Below, one piece after another: positions 8,248 through 16,019 of a stretch of 22,487 nt of DNA; the stretch's first letter is position 1; each line of letters begins with the position of its first letter. The stretch covers positions 1-22,487 of the forward strand of contig CAJGCI010000017.1 of NCBI GenBank assembly GCA_904501855.1, given 5' to 3'. The stretch comes from Oscillospiraceae bacterium (GTDB lineage Bacteria > Bacillota > Clostridia > Oscillospirales > Oscillospiraceae). The translations under genes and the position numbers were made by a program. Under the pieces are notes generated by a model. It ran no database searches. It saw only the letters and a list, made by a program, of their open reading frames with translations, and had not been told where the DNA came from.

Positions 8248-9315
8248 GTGAAGGACTTTCCCCACGGAGGAAGAACATACGGAGAAACGGTCCGGCTGGA
8301 TTTCTCCGCCAATATCAATCCTCTGGGCATGCCGGAGAAGGTGCGGGATGCTGCGGTGCAGGGCGTGCTGCGATCGGCGGAATATCCGGATCCGGGAAGC
8401 ACGGTCCTGACGGAGAAACTGTCCCGGCGCTGGGGCATCTCACCGGAGATGCTGGTGTTCGGGAACGGAGCGGCGGAACTGCTGCTGCGCGCAGCATGCG
8501 CTGCCCCTTCGGACGTGACGATCATACCGATCCCGTCCTTTTATGAATATGAACGGGCCGCCCGCGCCTGCGGCAGCGAGATCTGCTGGATCCGACTGAA
8601 GAAGGAAAACGGATTTCTCCTGGACGGGACAGTCCTTTCGGAGATTCTCCATGCTGCCCGCAGGGAGCGGGAGCGCGGAAAGACCGTCTCGGTCCTGCTG
8701 GGAAACCCCAACAATCCCACGGGGAAATGCATCCCGGGGGAGATCCTGGAAACCCTGCTGACCGAACTGGAACAGATGGATATCCGGATACTGGTGGATG
8801 AGAGTTTTCTTCCCTTTGCAGAAGAAGAGGAAATGCATACGGTGATGTGCCGGCTGGAAAGCGGACGGAAGATCGCCGCACTGCGTTCATTTACAAAGAT
8901 CTACGGGATGCCGGGACTTCGTCTGGGTGTGTTGGCGACAGGAGACCGTCTGTGGAGGGAAAACCTCTCCCGCTGCGCACAGCCCTGGCCGATATCCCTT
9001 CCGGCACAGCTGGCGGGGGAAGCAGCGCTGGATGAGAAGGATTATCTCGCCACCACGAACAAGCTGATCACGGAGGAGCGCGAGTATCTCTGCCGGGAAC
9101 TCCAGGAGAATCTTGTCTGGGAAATCCATGCAGGTCCGGCACCGTTCGTCCTTTTCCGGGCGCCGGCAGATACGGCGTCGCGTCTGAAGGAACTGGGGAT
9201 CCTGATCCGGTCCTGCAAAAATTTCCGGGGTCTGGATGAGACCTGGTTCCGCATAGGAATCCGGACGCATGAGGAGAATCAGGAACTGGTGGAACAATGG
9301 AGGAAACTGCGATGA
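8248..9315 (+). CDS. cobD: Threonine-phosphate decarboxylase (PLP-dependent)
   Basis: The 355-residue protein is an aspartate-aminotransferase-fold (class I/II) enzyme of the CobD type. It converts L-threonine O-3-phosphate to (R)-1-amino-2-propanol phosphate for the corrinoid side arm. Visible features are HGG near the start, LDFSANINPLG, LLGNPNNPTG (residues 150-159), LVDESFLPF, and SFTKIYGMPGLRLG with Lys217 as the PLP Schiff-base lysine (Lys216 in Salmonella CobD). It starts with GTG, nine bases after CGGAGGA; the next in-frame ATG lies far inside. The stop overlaps the cbiP start (ATGA). No threonine kinase (PduX type) is in the window, so the source of threonine phosphate is not shown. 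Confidence 0.93.
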   Translation: MKDFPHGGRTYGETVRLDFSANINPLGMPEKVRDAAVQGVLRSAEYPDPGSTVLTEKLSRRWGISPEMLVFGNGAAELLLRAACAAPSDVTIIPIPSFYEYERAARACGSEICWIRLKKENGFLLDGTVLSEILHAARRERERGKTVSVLLGNPNNPTGKCIPGEILETLLTELEQMDIRILVDESFLPFAEEEEMHTVMCRLESGRKIAALRSFTKIYGMPGLRLGVLATGDRLWRENLSRCAQPWPISLPAQLAGEAALDEKDYLATTNKLITEEREYLCRELQENLVWEIHAGPAPFVLFRAPADTASRLKELGILIRSCKNFRGLDETWFRIGIRTHEENQELVEQWRKLR

Positions 9316-10784
9316 CAGCAAAAACGATCATGATCCAGGGGACGATGTCCAGTGCCGGAAAAAGCCTTCTGGTCACCGGGTTGTGCCGGCTGTTTCACCG
9401 GGAAGGTCTCCGGGTGGCTCCCTTTAAATCTCAGAATATGGCCCTCAATTCCTGCGTCACCGGCGAGGGACTGGAAATGGGACGCGCGCAGGCGGTGCAG
9501 GCACAGGCTGCGGGAATCGAACCGTCGGTACTTATGAATCCCGTTCTGCTGAAACCCACCTCCGACCATCAGTCACAGGTCATTGTACAGGGCGAGGTGT
9601 GGGATACCATGGATGCCCGGGAATACTATAGAAGAAAAGCGGAACTGATCCCCTGTGTGAAGGACAGTTTCGAAAAACTGGCGGAACAGGAAGACCTCAT
9701 CATTATCGAAGGTGCGGGATCGCCGGCGGAGATCAATCTGAGAGAAAATGATTTTGTGAATATGGGGATGGCGGCCATTGCGGACGCGCCGGTTCTGCTG
9801 GTGGGAGATATCGACCGGGGCGGCGTTTTTGCACAGCTGTACGGCACGATGAAACTGCTGGAACCGGAGGAACAGAAGAGGATCCGCGGATTCATCATCA
9901 ATAAATTCCGCGGAGATCCGTCGATACTGGAACCGGGACTGAGGGAACTGGAGGAAAAGACCGGCGTGCCGGTGCTGGGAGTGCTGCCCTATCTGGATGT
10001 GCATGTGGAAGAGGAGGATTCTCTCTACGAACCCAGAGATCATTCCGGAGAAGTGAATGTTGCGGTGATCCGTCTTCCCCGCATTTCCAACGCGACGGAT
10101 TTCCTTCCGCTGGAGGAAGAAGAGCATATCCGCCTCCGGTATGTGACAAAGGCCCAGGAATTGGAAGATCCGGATCTGATCATCCTTCCCGGTACGAAGA
10201 GCACGATGCAGGATCTGAACTGGCTTCGCTCGGTCGGACTGGATGCGAGGATCCAGCAGCATGCCCGGAGAGGGACACCGATCCTGGGGATCTGCGGCGG
10301 CTATCAGATGCTGGGCCGGGAGATCCGGGATCCCGGAGGGATCGAAGGCTGGGACTTTATGCGAGGCCTGGGGCTGATCCCCATGGTCACAGAGTTTCAG
10401 AAAGAAAAAACACGGACGGTGGTCGCCGGAACGATGGAGCCCGTGGAAGGATTCTGGAGCTGCGTCTCCGGCCGGAAGGTCCAGGGATATGAGATCCATA
10501 TGGGAATGTCGGATTTCCACGGAGGAGAAGCGTTCTCCCGAATCGGGGAAACGGAGGAAGGCAGAGTGACCGGCAATATCGCAGGGACCTATCTGCACGG
10601 TTTCTTCGAGGCAGATGAGCTCCGGACTGCGGTCGTGAATGCACTGTGTGAGAAAAAGAATGTCGTGCCGTCCGCAGCCCGGTCGTTCCGGGAAGAACAG
10701 GAACGGCAGTACGATCTGGTGGCGGATGCGCTGCAGGATCACCTGGATATGGATGCAGTCCGCAGGATCATCGGACTGAAGTGA
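9312..10784 (+). CDS. cbiP: Cobyric acid synthase (glutamine-hydrolysing)
   Basis: CbiP/CobQ amidates the b, d, e and g side chains of adenosylcobyrinate a,c-diamide using ATP and glutamine. The 490-residue protein begins MTAKTIMIQGTMSSAGKSLL, with the deviant nucleotide-binding loop typical of the family. It then has FKSQNMALNS, IIEGAGSPAEINL and VGDIDRGGVFAQLYGT, and a C-terminal class I amidotransferase domain with Cys328 (GICGGYQMLG) and His429 (GTYLHGFFE). ATG 9312 is preferred over ATG 9297 because GGAGG lies eight bases before it and it forms an ATGA overlap with the cobD stop. Length is within the family's usual 480-510 residues. The aerobic name is cobQ. Confidence 0.95.
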   Translation: MTAKTIMIQGTMSSAGKSLLVTGLCRLFHREGLRVAPFKSQNMALNSCVTGEGLEMGRAQAVQAQAAGIEPSVLMNPVLLKPTSDHQSQVIVQGEVWDTMDAREYYRRKAELIPCVKDSFEKLAEQEDLIIIEGAGSPAEINLRENDFVNMGMAAIADAPVLLVGDIDRGGVFAQLYGTMKLLEPEEQKRIRGFIINKFRGDPSILEPGLRELEEKTGVPVLGVLPYLDVHVEEEDSLYEPRDHSGEVNVAVIRLPRISNATDFLPLEEEEHIRLRYVTKAQELEDPDLIILPGTKSTMQDLNWLRSVGLDARIQQHARRGTPILGICGGYQMLGREIRDPGGIEGWDFMRGLGLIPMVTEFQKEKTRTVVAGTMEPVEGFWSCVSGRKVQGYEIHMGMSDFHGGEAFSRIGETEEGRVTGNIAGTYLHGFFEADELRTAVVNALCEKKNVVPSAARSFREEQERQYDLVADALQDHLDMDAVRRIIGLK

Positions 10785-10794
10785 GGAAGAGGGC

Positions 10795-11442
10795 ATGGAC
10801 GTAAAACTGGAGTATATGAAACCGGGGGAGATCGAAACAAGAAGCTTTGAGATCATCCGTCAGGAACTGGAAGACCGTGGAATCCATCCGGATCCGGAAA
10901 TGGACGCCGTGATCCGCCGGGTGATCCACACCACAGCGGACTTTGACTATGTGGATAATCTGGTTTTTTCTCCCGGAGCCGTCCGGTCCATGAAGGAAGC
11001 CATCGCCAGCGGGGCATGGATCGTCACGGACACCAATATGGCACGGTCCGGGATCAATCGCCGGCTCCTCTCCTCCTTCGGCGGGGAGTGCCGGTGCTTT
11101 ATGAGCGAGGACGATGTCGCAGCTGAAGCGAAAAAACGCGGTGTCACGAGAGCAGTGGTGAGCATGGAGCGGGCTGCGGCGCTGGACCGGGACATCATCG
11201 TTGCAGTGGGGAATGCACCTACCGCGCTGGTACGTCTTTATGAGATGATCCGGGACGGGATGATCTCTCCCCGCGGGATCATCGGAGTCCCTGTGGGTTT
11301 TGTCAATGTGGTGGAGGCAAAGGAGCTGATCCTGAAGACCGGAGTCCCTCATATCGTCGCCCGCGGGCGAAAAGGAGGCAGCAATGTGGCTGCTGCCATC
11401 GTCAATGCAATACTGTATGAACTGGACTCTGAAAGGGGCTAA
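10795..11442 (+). CDS. cbiC: Precorrin-8X / cobalt-precorrin-8 methylmutase
   Basis: The 215-residue protein moves the C11 methyl group to C12, giving (hydrogeno)cobyrinate. It carries the catalytic histidine in VIHTTADFDY (His45), then VTDTNMARSGIN, VAVGNAPTALVRL and GVPVGFVNVVEAKE, all typical of CbiC/CobH. It starts 10 bases after cbiP with a GAGGAAGAGG site ahead. It is the last cobalamin gene on the plus strand. Its stop is followed by an AT-rich promoter-like segment rather than an immediate terminator, so the operon probably ends at the hairpin at 11626-11653. The aerobic name is cobH. Confidence 0.95.
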   Translation: MDVKLEYMKPGEIETRSFEIIRQELEDRGIHPDPEMDAVIRRVIHTTADFDYVDNLVFSPGAVRSMKEAIASGAWIVTDTNMARSGINRRLLSSFGGECRCFMSEDDVAAEAKKRGVTRAVVSMERAAALDRDIIVAVGNAPTALVRLYEMIRDGMISPRGIIGVPVGFVNVVEAKELILKTGVPHIVARGRKGGSNVAAAIVNAILYELDSERG

Positions 11443-11463
11443 ACAAAAAAATAATATTGACTA

Positions 11464-11491
11464 TTGCAAATAGCAAAAAATCGTGTAAAAT
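11464..11491 (+). promoter_or_regulatory. Putative promoter for a small RNA downstream of cbiC
   Basis: A -35-like TTGCAA (11464-11469) and a -10 TAAAAT (11486-11491) are separated by 16 bases. A TTGACT at 11457-11462 is a better -35 hexamer, but its 23-base spacing is too long. A 5-bp inverted repeat (CTATT-GCA-AATAG, 11461-11473) overlaps the -35 element. Transcription would begin near 11498, inside a second inverted repeat. Confidence 0.45.
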
Positions 11492-11497
11492 AGAATC

Positions 11498-11653
11498 AGT
11501 TCAGAACTGACTCGACGCTGGAAGCGGAAATGCGTTAGTTATTGCACGGGGGGATAGAAGGACTTGATCACTCGTTTGATCGTCCTGTGAGATGCAAGCC
11601 AATGTAATCCGTTTCTGATTATCAAGGGACCGGCTCGCCGGTCCCGTTTTTTT
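11498..11653 (+). ncRNA. Candidate structured small RNA or structured operon 3' UTR
   Basis: About 155 bases lie between a promoter-like element and an intrinsic terminator, with no credible protein frame. Several complementary segments nest into a rod-like fold. CGGAAA pairs with TTTCTG further 3'. TTGCA (near 11550) pairs with TGCAA (near 11594). AGGAC/GTCCT with an inner GATC/GATC forms the apical hairpin (about 11569-11586). The long bulged rod is reminiscent of 6S RNA, but I could not match it to a known family and do not assign one. It may instead be the 3' untranslated region of the cobalamin operon. Confidence 0.35.
11626..11653 (+). terminator. Intrinsic terminator (cobalamin operon / small RNA)
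   Basis: An 8-bp perfect GC-rich stem (GGGACCGG / CCGGTCCC) with a CTCG tetraloop is followed by GTTTTTTT. This is a strong plus-strand intrinsic terminator, and no other terminator is present between cbiC and this point. Confidence 0.9.
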
Positions 11654-11658
11654 GTAAA

Positions 11659-11695
11659 AAAAGATCCTGTTGCATCCGATGCAACAGGATCTTTT
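11659..11695 (-). terminator. Long terminator hairpin for the convergent L,D-transpeptidase gene
   Basis: A 17-bp perfect inverted repeat (AAAAGATCCTGTTGCAT and its complement) surrounds a CCG loop. On the minus strand the stem is followed by a run of seven U, so it ends the transpeptidase transcript. On the plus strand it ends in TTTT and may act as a back-up terminator. Confidence 0.85.
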
Positions 11696-11708
11696 GCAGT
11701 ATTTGGAA

Positions 11709-13082
11709 TCAATAGATGACCACAGGGGTGTTGAGAGCTACGGCGTTGAACAGCTCTCCGGCCTTGGAGGGAGGCATGTTGACACAGCCGTGGGAACCGT
11801 TATACCGATAAATGCCCCCGCCGAAGCTGCCGCGCCAGTTGGCATCGTGCAGGCCGACACCGGTCCAGGTGATGGGCATCCAGTAACTGACAGGAGTCTC
11901 ATAGTCATCGCCCCGCAGGGTGGCGTTCCGCTCCTTGCCCCAGATTTTAAAAACTCCGCCCGGAGTATTGCGCCGCCCGTTGGTAAGACCGGTGACCACG
12001 TCGCTTTCCAGAACAAGACTGCCTTCCCGGTAATACCACAGATGCTGGCGGGCAAGACTGACTTCCACGTAAGTCGTGCCAATGTCGTTGCCGTTTTCTC
12101 CGCGGCAAATGCCTGCAACATCCCACGCGGCATTGACCGTGGTGGATTTCCGGTCCCGGATGGCCGACTTCAGACGGTTGATCGTTTCTTTCTTGGACAT
12201 GGAAAAGCCCAGGGTATCGTAGCTGCTCCCCACTTCCACCTTTTCTCCGGTGGTTGTGGTGAATGGACGTTTCTTCTTATAGGTATCGTATTTCTCCGCA
12301 AGCCAGTCGACATATTTGGCCAGAGCTTCATCATTCAGAACATACTTGTCCCGTTTGAAGGTGCCCATTTCGATGATCTTATCCGCGGTGAGGATCTCAT
12401 TGGCATCTACCATGTTGATGGTAATGGTCAGAGAATCGATCTTCTGGATCAGACGGAATTTCTCGTTGAGTGTCTGGTTGTCCTGACGGATCTCTGCCTT
12501 CAGGTAGCAGTCCTCATCCTGAAGATTCACACTTCCTTCGTCCCGGGCGAGGGCATACTTGATGGCACCGAACGCACGGTCTTCGTTGAGCTTGTTGCCG
12601 TCATCCTCTTTCACGATCTCATACTTGCCGTTGTTCTGCGCAATGTAGGCATTCTTCGGGGCCCGCACATTCTCTCCGGCGATGGCGTTGAGATTATGGA
12701 CGAGGTCCTTCAGCTTTTTTGCATCAAAGGACACCTCACCGCCGGTGGTGTTCTCCGTCCGCTTTACCAGAGACAGAGGCCAGGCGAGGGAAGTGGTTTT
12801 TTTCATCATCTCATGGACGATCTTTTCATAATCGGCCACAAAATTGATCTCATTCAGGGGAATCTGTTCCGTGACGCCGTCCATCTCCACCACATTGAAG
12901 GAGGGATTGACCGCTTTGGTCAGAGCATCTACGGCCTCCTCTTCCGTCATGGTCCCGATGTTCACACCATGCAGAAAGGTGTTGGGGAGGAATTCCTTAT
13001 AAAAAACCCGGACACCGACCAGATACCCGATGACCAGCGCCCCCAGTATGGATAATAATACGATCTTCTTTGTTTTACTCAT
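11709..13082 (-). CDS. L,D-transpeptidase (YkuD domain) with N-terminal membrane anchor and peptidoglycan-binding region
   Basis: The 457-residue protein has a short basic N-terminus and one hydrophobic helix (KIVLLSILGALVIGYLVG, residues 5-22), so it is a single-pass membrane protein with an extracellular body. Residues of about 35-320 resemble the YoaR-like/PG_binding_4 region common to Clostridia transpeptidases. Residues of about 340-457 are a YkuD catalytic domain with SHGCVNM (His431, Cys433). These enzymes make 3-3 cross-links in peptidoglycan or anchor proteins. The start MSKTKK at 13082 is preferred over an upstream in-frame ATG at 13157, because a good promoter lies between them and the upstream extension is not signal-like. 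The ribosome binding site is weak (AAGATATTTTGTAGCT ahead of ATG). Confidence 0.9.
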   Translation of the reverse strand: MSKTKKIVLLSILGALVIGYLVGVRVFYKEFLPNTFLHGVNIGTMTEEEAVDALTKAVNPSFNVVEMDGVTEQIPLNEINFVADYEKIVHEMMKKTTSLAWPLSLVKRTENTTGGEVSFDAKKLKDLVHNLNAIAGENVRAPKNAYIAQNNGKYEIVKEDDGNKLNEDRAFGAIKYALARDEGSVNLQDEDCYLKAEIRQDNQTLNEKFRLIQKIDSLTITINMVDANEILTADKIIEMGTFKRDKYVLNDEALAKYVDWLAEKYDTYKKKRPFTTTTGEKVEVGSSYDTLGFSMSKKETINRLKSAIRDRKSTTVNAAWDVAGICRGENGNDIGTTYVEVSLARQHLWYYREGSLVLESDVVTGLTNGRRNTPGGVFKIWGKERNATLRGDDYETPVSYWMPITWTGVGLHDANWRGSFGGGIYRYNGSHGCVNMPPSKAGELFNAVALNTPVVIY

Positions 13083-13128
13083 AGCTACAAAATATCTTAA
13101 AAAAATCTCACACAAATAAACTTCTATC

Positions 13129-13157
13129 ATTATAATTAGATGAAAATGCAAAAACAA
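13129..13157 (-). promoter_or_regulatory. Promoter of the L,D-transpeptidase gene
   Basis: Reading the minus strand, TTGTTT (13157-13152) and a perfect TATAAT (13134-13129) are 17 bases apart. Transcription would start near 13122, giving a leader of about 40 bases before the ATG at 13082. Confidence 0.7.
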
Positions 13158-13231
13158 CTGAAAAAGGGAAAAATGAAGAAAAATAAGGAAAAAGTCTTTG
13201 TGGAATATACACTTTTTTCCAAACTGATGAT

Positions 13232-13259
13232 TTGAAACGATCTGTTTTTATGATATAGT
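13232..13259 (+). promoter_or_regulatory. Promoter of the PIN-like nuclease gene
   Basis: TTGAAA (13232-13237) and TATAGT (13254-13259) are 16 bases apart. The start codon is about 45 bases downstream of the expected transcription start. This region diverges from the transpeptidase promoter with about 75 bases between the two -35 elements. Confidence 0.6.
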
Positions 13260-13311
13260 GAATAAGTCAGGTCTAACCGGACAAACATGATTCCCTTCTG
13301 GAGGAAAAACC

Positions 13312-14364
13312 GTGATAGTTTATCTGGATTCAAACATATATATCGATGCCGACTATGTATTCGACCGCGAGGAGTTTCTGACTCTCCGGGATCTGATGAG
13401 AAAAGGAAAACTGCAGATCCTGTATACCATCGATACGGCAGGCCGGGTCAATGAACAGATCGAGACCGATATCCGGCGGGCAACATCGACATACAACCGT
13501 TATCTGCGAAAATACATGGGCCCGTTCCGGAAAAATGAGAACTACGGGATCCGGGAGATCTCGGCAGATGCCGCCGTGGAAGATATTCAGGCGGATTTCC
13601 GGAAGCTTCTGGCAGAGGAAGGCATGGTCCAGATCCCGTTGGATCCGGTCAGTGCCGACCGGCTGATCTCCGACTATTACGGAGGCCTGCCGCCGTTTGA
13701 AAACAAGCGTTCCCTGGGATTCCGGGATGCCATCGTGATCAATGCGCTTCGAAATTACGCCCGGGCAAAGGATCTGATCTGTGTGGTGTCCAAAGATGAG
13801 GAGTTCCGCAACGCTTTTGAAAACGATAAGAACTTCCTCCCGTTCTCCACACTGGACAGCTTTATCCGCTTCGTACAGGAGACCCAGGACGAACTGGTGG
13901 ATCTTTCGGACAAACTGAAAGAGATCATCGGGCAGGGACAGATGAACGAAGGGATCGAGAAATACATCTACAGCCTGGATATCGTCCGGGAATGCGAAGA
14001 TGACTGCCTGTGCCGCAGCACCAGCATTGAGGATGTCGACTGCTACCTGGCATATATCGAGGAACAGGATGACAAGCTCTACGCAGTGATCAACACGGTG
14101 CTGTACATTTCTGCGGAAGTGATCTATATTGACAAGGACCGGTCCTATTACGATGAGGGCAGGAGAGAGTATCTGATCGAGAACTACCGTATCGCGCGGG
14201 AAGAACATGAGGTGTCACGGAAGGTTCGGGCGGTATGTATCTGCAACGAAGCGGAAGGGGAACGCAAGACGCTGCGCGGATACAAGATCGTACATGATAA
14301 GATCAATACCGTGATCGATCTTACGGACGAGACCATGTATAAAAGCGAAGAAGTGAAAGAATAA
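13312..14364 (+). CDS. PIN-like domain protein (DUF4935-type putative ribonuclease)
   Basis: The 350-residue protein starts MIVYLDSNIYID, the first strand and conserved Asp6 of a PIN-type nuclease. Further acidic residues follow in the expected order: GFRDAIVINAL (Asp139) and VVSKDEEF (Asp162). The region up to about residue 180 fits PIN-like proteins related to DUF4935. The C-terminal half (about 185-350) is acidic and charged, contains a Cys-rich ECEDDCLC segment, and is not recognised. PIN proteins usually cleave RNA with Mg or Mn. No antitoxin-sized gene lies next to it, so it is unlikely to be a classic VapC toxin. It starts at GTG eight bases after GGAGG and has its own promoter and terminator, so it is a single-gene unit. 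Confidence 0.75.
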   Translation: MIVYLDSNIYIDADYVFDREEFLTLRDLMRKGKLQILYTIDTAGRVNEQIETDIRRATSTYNRYLRKYMGPFRKNENYGIREISADAAVEDIQADFRKLLAEEGMVQIPLDPVSADRLISDYYGGLPPFENKRSLGFRDAIVINALRNYARAKDLICVVSKDEEFRNAFENDKNFLPFSTLDSFIRFVQETQDELVDLSDKLKEIIGQGQMNEGIEKYIYSLDIVRECEDDCLCRSTSIEDVDCYLAYIEEQDDKLYAVINTVLYISAEVIYIDKDRSYYDEGRREYLIENYRIAREEHEVSRKVRAVCICNEAEGERKTLRGYKIVHDKINTVIDLTDETMYKSEEVKE

Positions 14365-14373
14365 AACAGATCG

Positions 14374-14409
14374 AAACAGCAGAGGGGAGCTACCGTCTGC
14401 TGTTTTTTT
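14374..14409 (+). terminator. Terminator hairpin after the PIN-like gene
   Basis: AAACAGCAGA (14374-14383) pairs with TCTGCTGTTT (14396-14405) and is followed by more T residues to 14409. The ribosome binding site of the next gene (GGGAGGGG) begins two bases after the T run. Either this hairpin attenuates read-through into the next gene, or that gene has an internal promoter that I cannot see. Confidence 0.8.
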
Positions 14410-14424
14410 AGGGAGGGGTATGAA

Positions 14425-15291
14425 GTGAAAAAGGGAAACGGACTGAGGATGATACAGACCGCGGTCATGCTGACGCTGGGAGCCGTACTTGCCGCTTTTT
14501 CCGTGGAGGAATTTCTGGTCCCCAGCGGGATCTTTGACGGCGGCATCATCGGTCTGAGCATGGTGGCGGATCGCTTTATCCCGGTGCCCCTCGGAGTGCT
14601 CACCTTTGTGCTCAATCTGCCGTTTCTGTTCCTGGGATGGAAGAAGATGGGCCACACATTCATACTGAAAGCCGGCTACGCCATCGCACTGTTCTCCGTG
14701 ATGACGCGGGTCTTTGAGAATACACCGTCCGCCACGGATGAAGTGGTGCTGGCGGTGACGTTCGGAGGTGTCCTTCTGGGGACCGGCGTCGGTCTCGTGC
14801 TGCGCGCCGGCGGATGTCTGGACGGAACGGAAGTCGTTGCGATCCTGCTGTCGAAACACACCTCCGTCTCCACAGGCCAGATCATCCTGTTTTTCAACTG
14901 CATCATCTATGCGGTGGTCGGGGCCGTGTTCGGACTGGAGAAGGGAATGTATTCTCTTCTCATGTATTTCGTTACCTCCAAGACCATCGACCTTGTGGAG
15001 CTTGGATGGGACAATACCAAATCCGTTATGATCATCACCGAAGACGGAAAGGCACTGGCAGGACAGATCTACCGGGAACTGGGGCGAACGGTCACGTTCA
15101 TGAAAGGGCACGGCTATGTCAGCGATGAATCCAAGGATATCCTGTACGTCGTGGTTACCCGTGCCGAGATCTTTGATCTCAGAAAAATGATCCGGGAGGC
15201 TCCCGGCAGCACATTCACCACCATTACAGAGGTATCCGAGATCATCGGCAATCACATCCGGACGGAAGATATACTGGAGGGAACGAATTAA
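14425..15291 (+). CDS. YitT family membrane protein (DUF161 / DUF2179)
   Basis: The 288-residue protein has a hydrophobic N-terminal part with about five to six membrane segments (up to about residue 195), including FLVPSGIFDGGIIGLSM and GGCLDGTEVVAILL, typical of the YitT_membrane domain. A soluble DUF2179 domain follows at about 205-288. The family is common in Bacillota; its transport or signalling role is not established. The start is GTG 14425, six to seven bases after GGGAGGGG; the ATG at 14420 runs straight into a stop. The stop codon is directly followed by the CpXC gene start, so the two are one operon. Confidence 0.88.
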   Translation: MKKGNGLRMIQTAVMLTLGAVLAAFSVEEFLVPSGIFDGGIIGLSMVADRFIPVPLGVLTFVLNLPFLFLGWKKMGHTFILKAGYAIALFSVMTRVFENTPSATDEVVLAVTFGGVLLGTGVGLVLRAGGCLDGTEVVAILLSKHTSVSTGQIILFFNCIIYAVVGAVFGLEKGMYSLLMYFVTSKTIDLVELGWDNTKSVMIITEDGKALAGQIYRELGRTVTFMKGHGYVSDESKDILYVVVTRAEIFDLRKMIREAPGSTFTTITEVSEIIGNHIRTEDILEGTN

Positions 15292-15972
15292 ATGGCATCG
15301 AAGAGCATCGACATCAAGTGTCCGGAGTGCGGTGCATCCGGAAGTTTTGAGATCTGGAACAGTATCGATCTGGAAGAGAATCCGCCGCTGGAAGAGAAGG
15401 TGCGGTCCGGCTCGCTGTTCCGTTACGCCTGTCCCGAGTGCGGTATCATCACGAAGGTGGCCTATCCCACACTGATCCACGATTCCGTCAACAAGCGGAT
15501 GATCTATCTGGCTACGGAGAAGGAGATGTTTGAGAGCGTGGTGCATCAGTACGCCTACGGAGGCTCCTCCGCCGCGGGCGGCCTGCTGGAAGGCGACTAT
15601 ATGGTGCGTGCAGTACGCACTGTGCCGGAACTGTCGGAACTGCTGCGCATCATCCATGCACAGCTGGATGACCGGGTCGTCGCACTGATGAAACTGTTCG
15701 TGTTTCAGGAAGTGACCGACAACAATCCGGACTATGAGTTTGACAATCTGTTCTTCATGGATCGGGACGAGTCGGAGAATGAATATTTCTTTGAACTGCA
15801 GTATCACGGCGAGACCGTCGGCCAGATCGGATTTGACCGCACGGCCTATGACAATATGCAGAAGATGTTTGCGGAAGTCATTGAGGAGCACGGAAAGGGA
15901 ACTGTGGTCATCGATGCCCGCTGGGCGGGAGACGTCTTCGAGGATTACGGAAAGAAACATCCGATCAAATAG
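15292..15972 (+). CDS. CpXC domain protein (zinc-binding, function unknown)
   Basis: The 226-residue protein carries two CPxC pairs near its start, KCPECG (Cys10, Cys13) and ACPECG (Cys47, Cys50), which would bind a zinc ion as in the CpXC domain family. The rest is a hydrophilic, mixed alpha/beta sequence without recognisable catalytic motifs. No signal peptide or membrane helix is seen, so it is probably cytoplasmic. ATG 15292 directly follows the YitT stop codon, with GGAGGGAACG ahead, so translation is coupled. A role linked to the YitT protein is possible, but this is only inference from the arrangement. Confidence 0.8.
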   Translation: MASKSIDIKCPECGASGSFEIWNSIDLEENPPLEEKVRSGSLFRYACPECGIITKVAYPTLIHDSVNKRMIYLATEKEMFESVVHQYAYGGSSAAGGLLEGDYMVRAVRTVPELSELLRIIHAQLDDRVVALMKLFVFQEVTDNNPDYEFDNLFFMDRDESENEYFFELQYHGETVGQIGFDRTAYDNMQKMFAEVIEEHGKGTVVIDARWAGDVFEDYGKKHPIK

Positions 15973-16019
15973 AAAAAATGCGTTTCTGTCGTTTAAACGA
16001 AACAGAAACGCATTTTTTT
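15973..16019. terminator. Bidirectional terminator between the CpXC gene and cysK
   Basis: AAAAAATGCGTTTCTGT and its near-perfect complement flank a centre that is itself partly palindromic (CGTTTAAACG). A-rich and T-rich flanks give U runs on both strands, so it serves both convergent genes. It overlaps the cysK stop codon. Confidence 0.9.

Noticed and set aside
11564..11590. Possible eight-codon leader peptide (TTG start after GGGGGGATAGAAGG)
   Set aside because: It is too short to support, and the segment is the apical hairpin of the candidate RNA.
11443..11653. Cobalamin riboswitch
   Set aside because: The B12-box core and the usual GCC..GCCACTG pattern are absent, and the region lies at the end, not the start, of the operon.
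11670..13055. 461-codon open frame on the plus strand across the L,D-transpeptidase gene
   Set aside because: The minus-strand protein has a clear membrane anchor and the SHGCVNM motif; the plus frame starts inside a terminator hairpin.
13136..13333. 65-codon minus-strand frame in the transpeptidase/PIN intergenic region
   Set aside because: It overlaps both promoters, and its Phe/Ser-rich translation reflects AT-rich promoter DNA.
14215..15960. 581-codon open frame on the minus strand across the YitT and CpXC genes
   Set aside because: It is antisense to two recognisable coupled genes, has no known motif, and spans their junction without any ribosome binding site.
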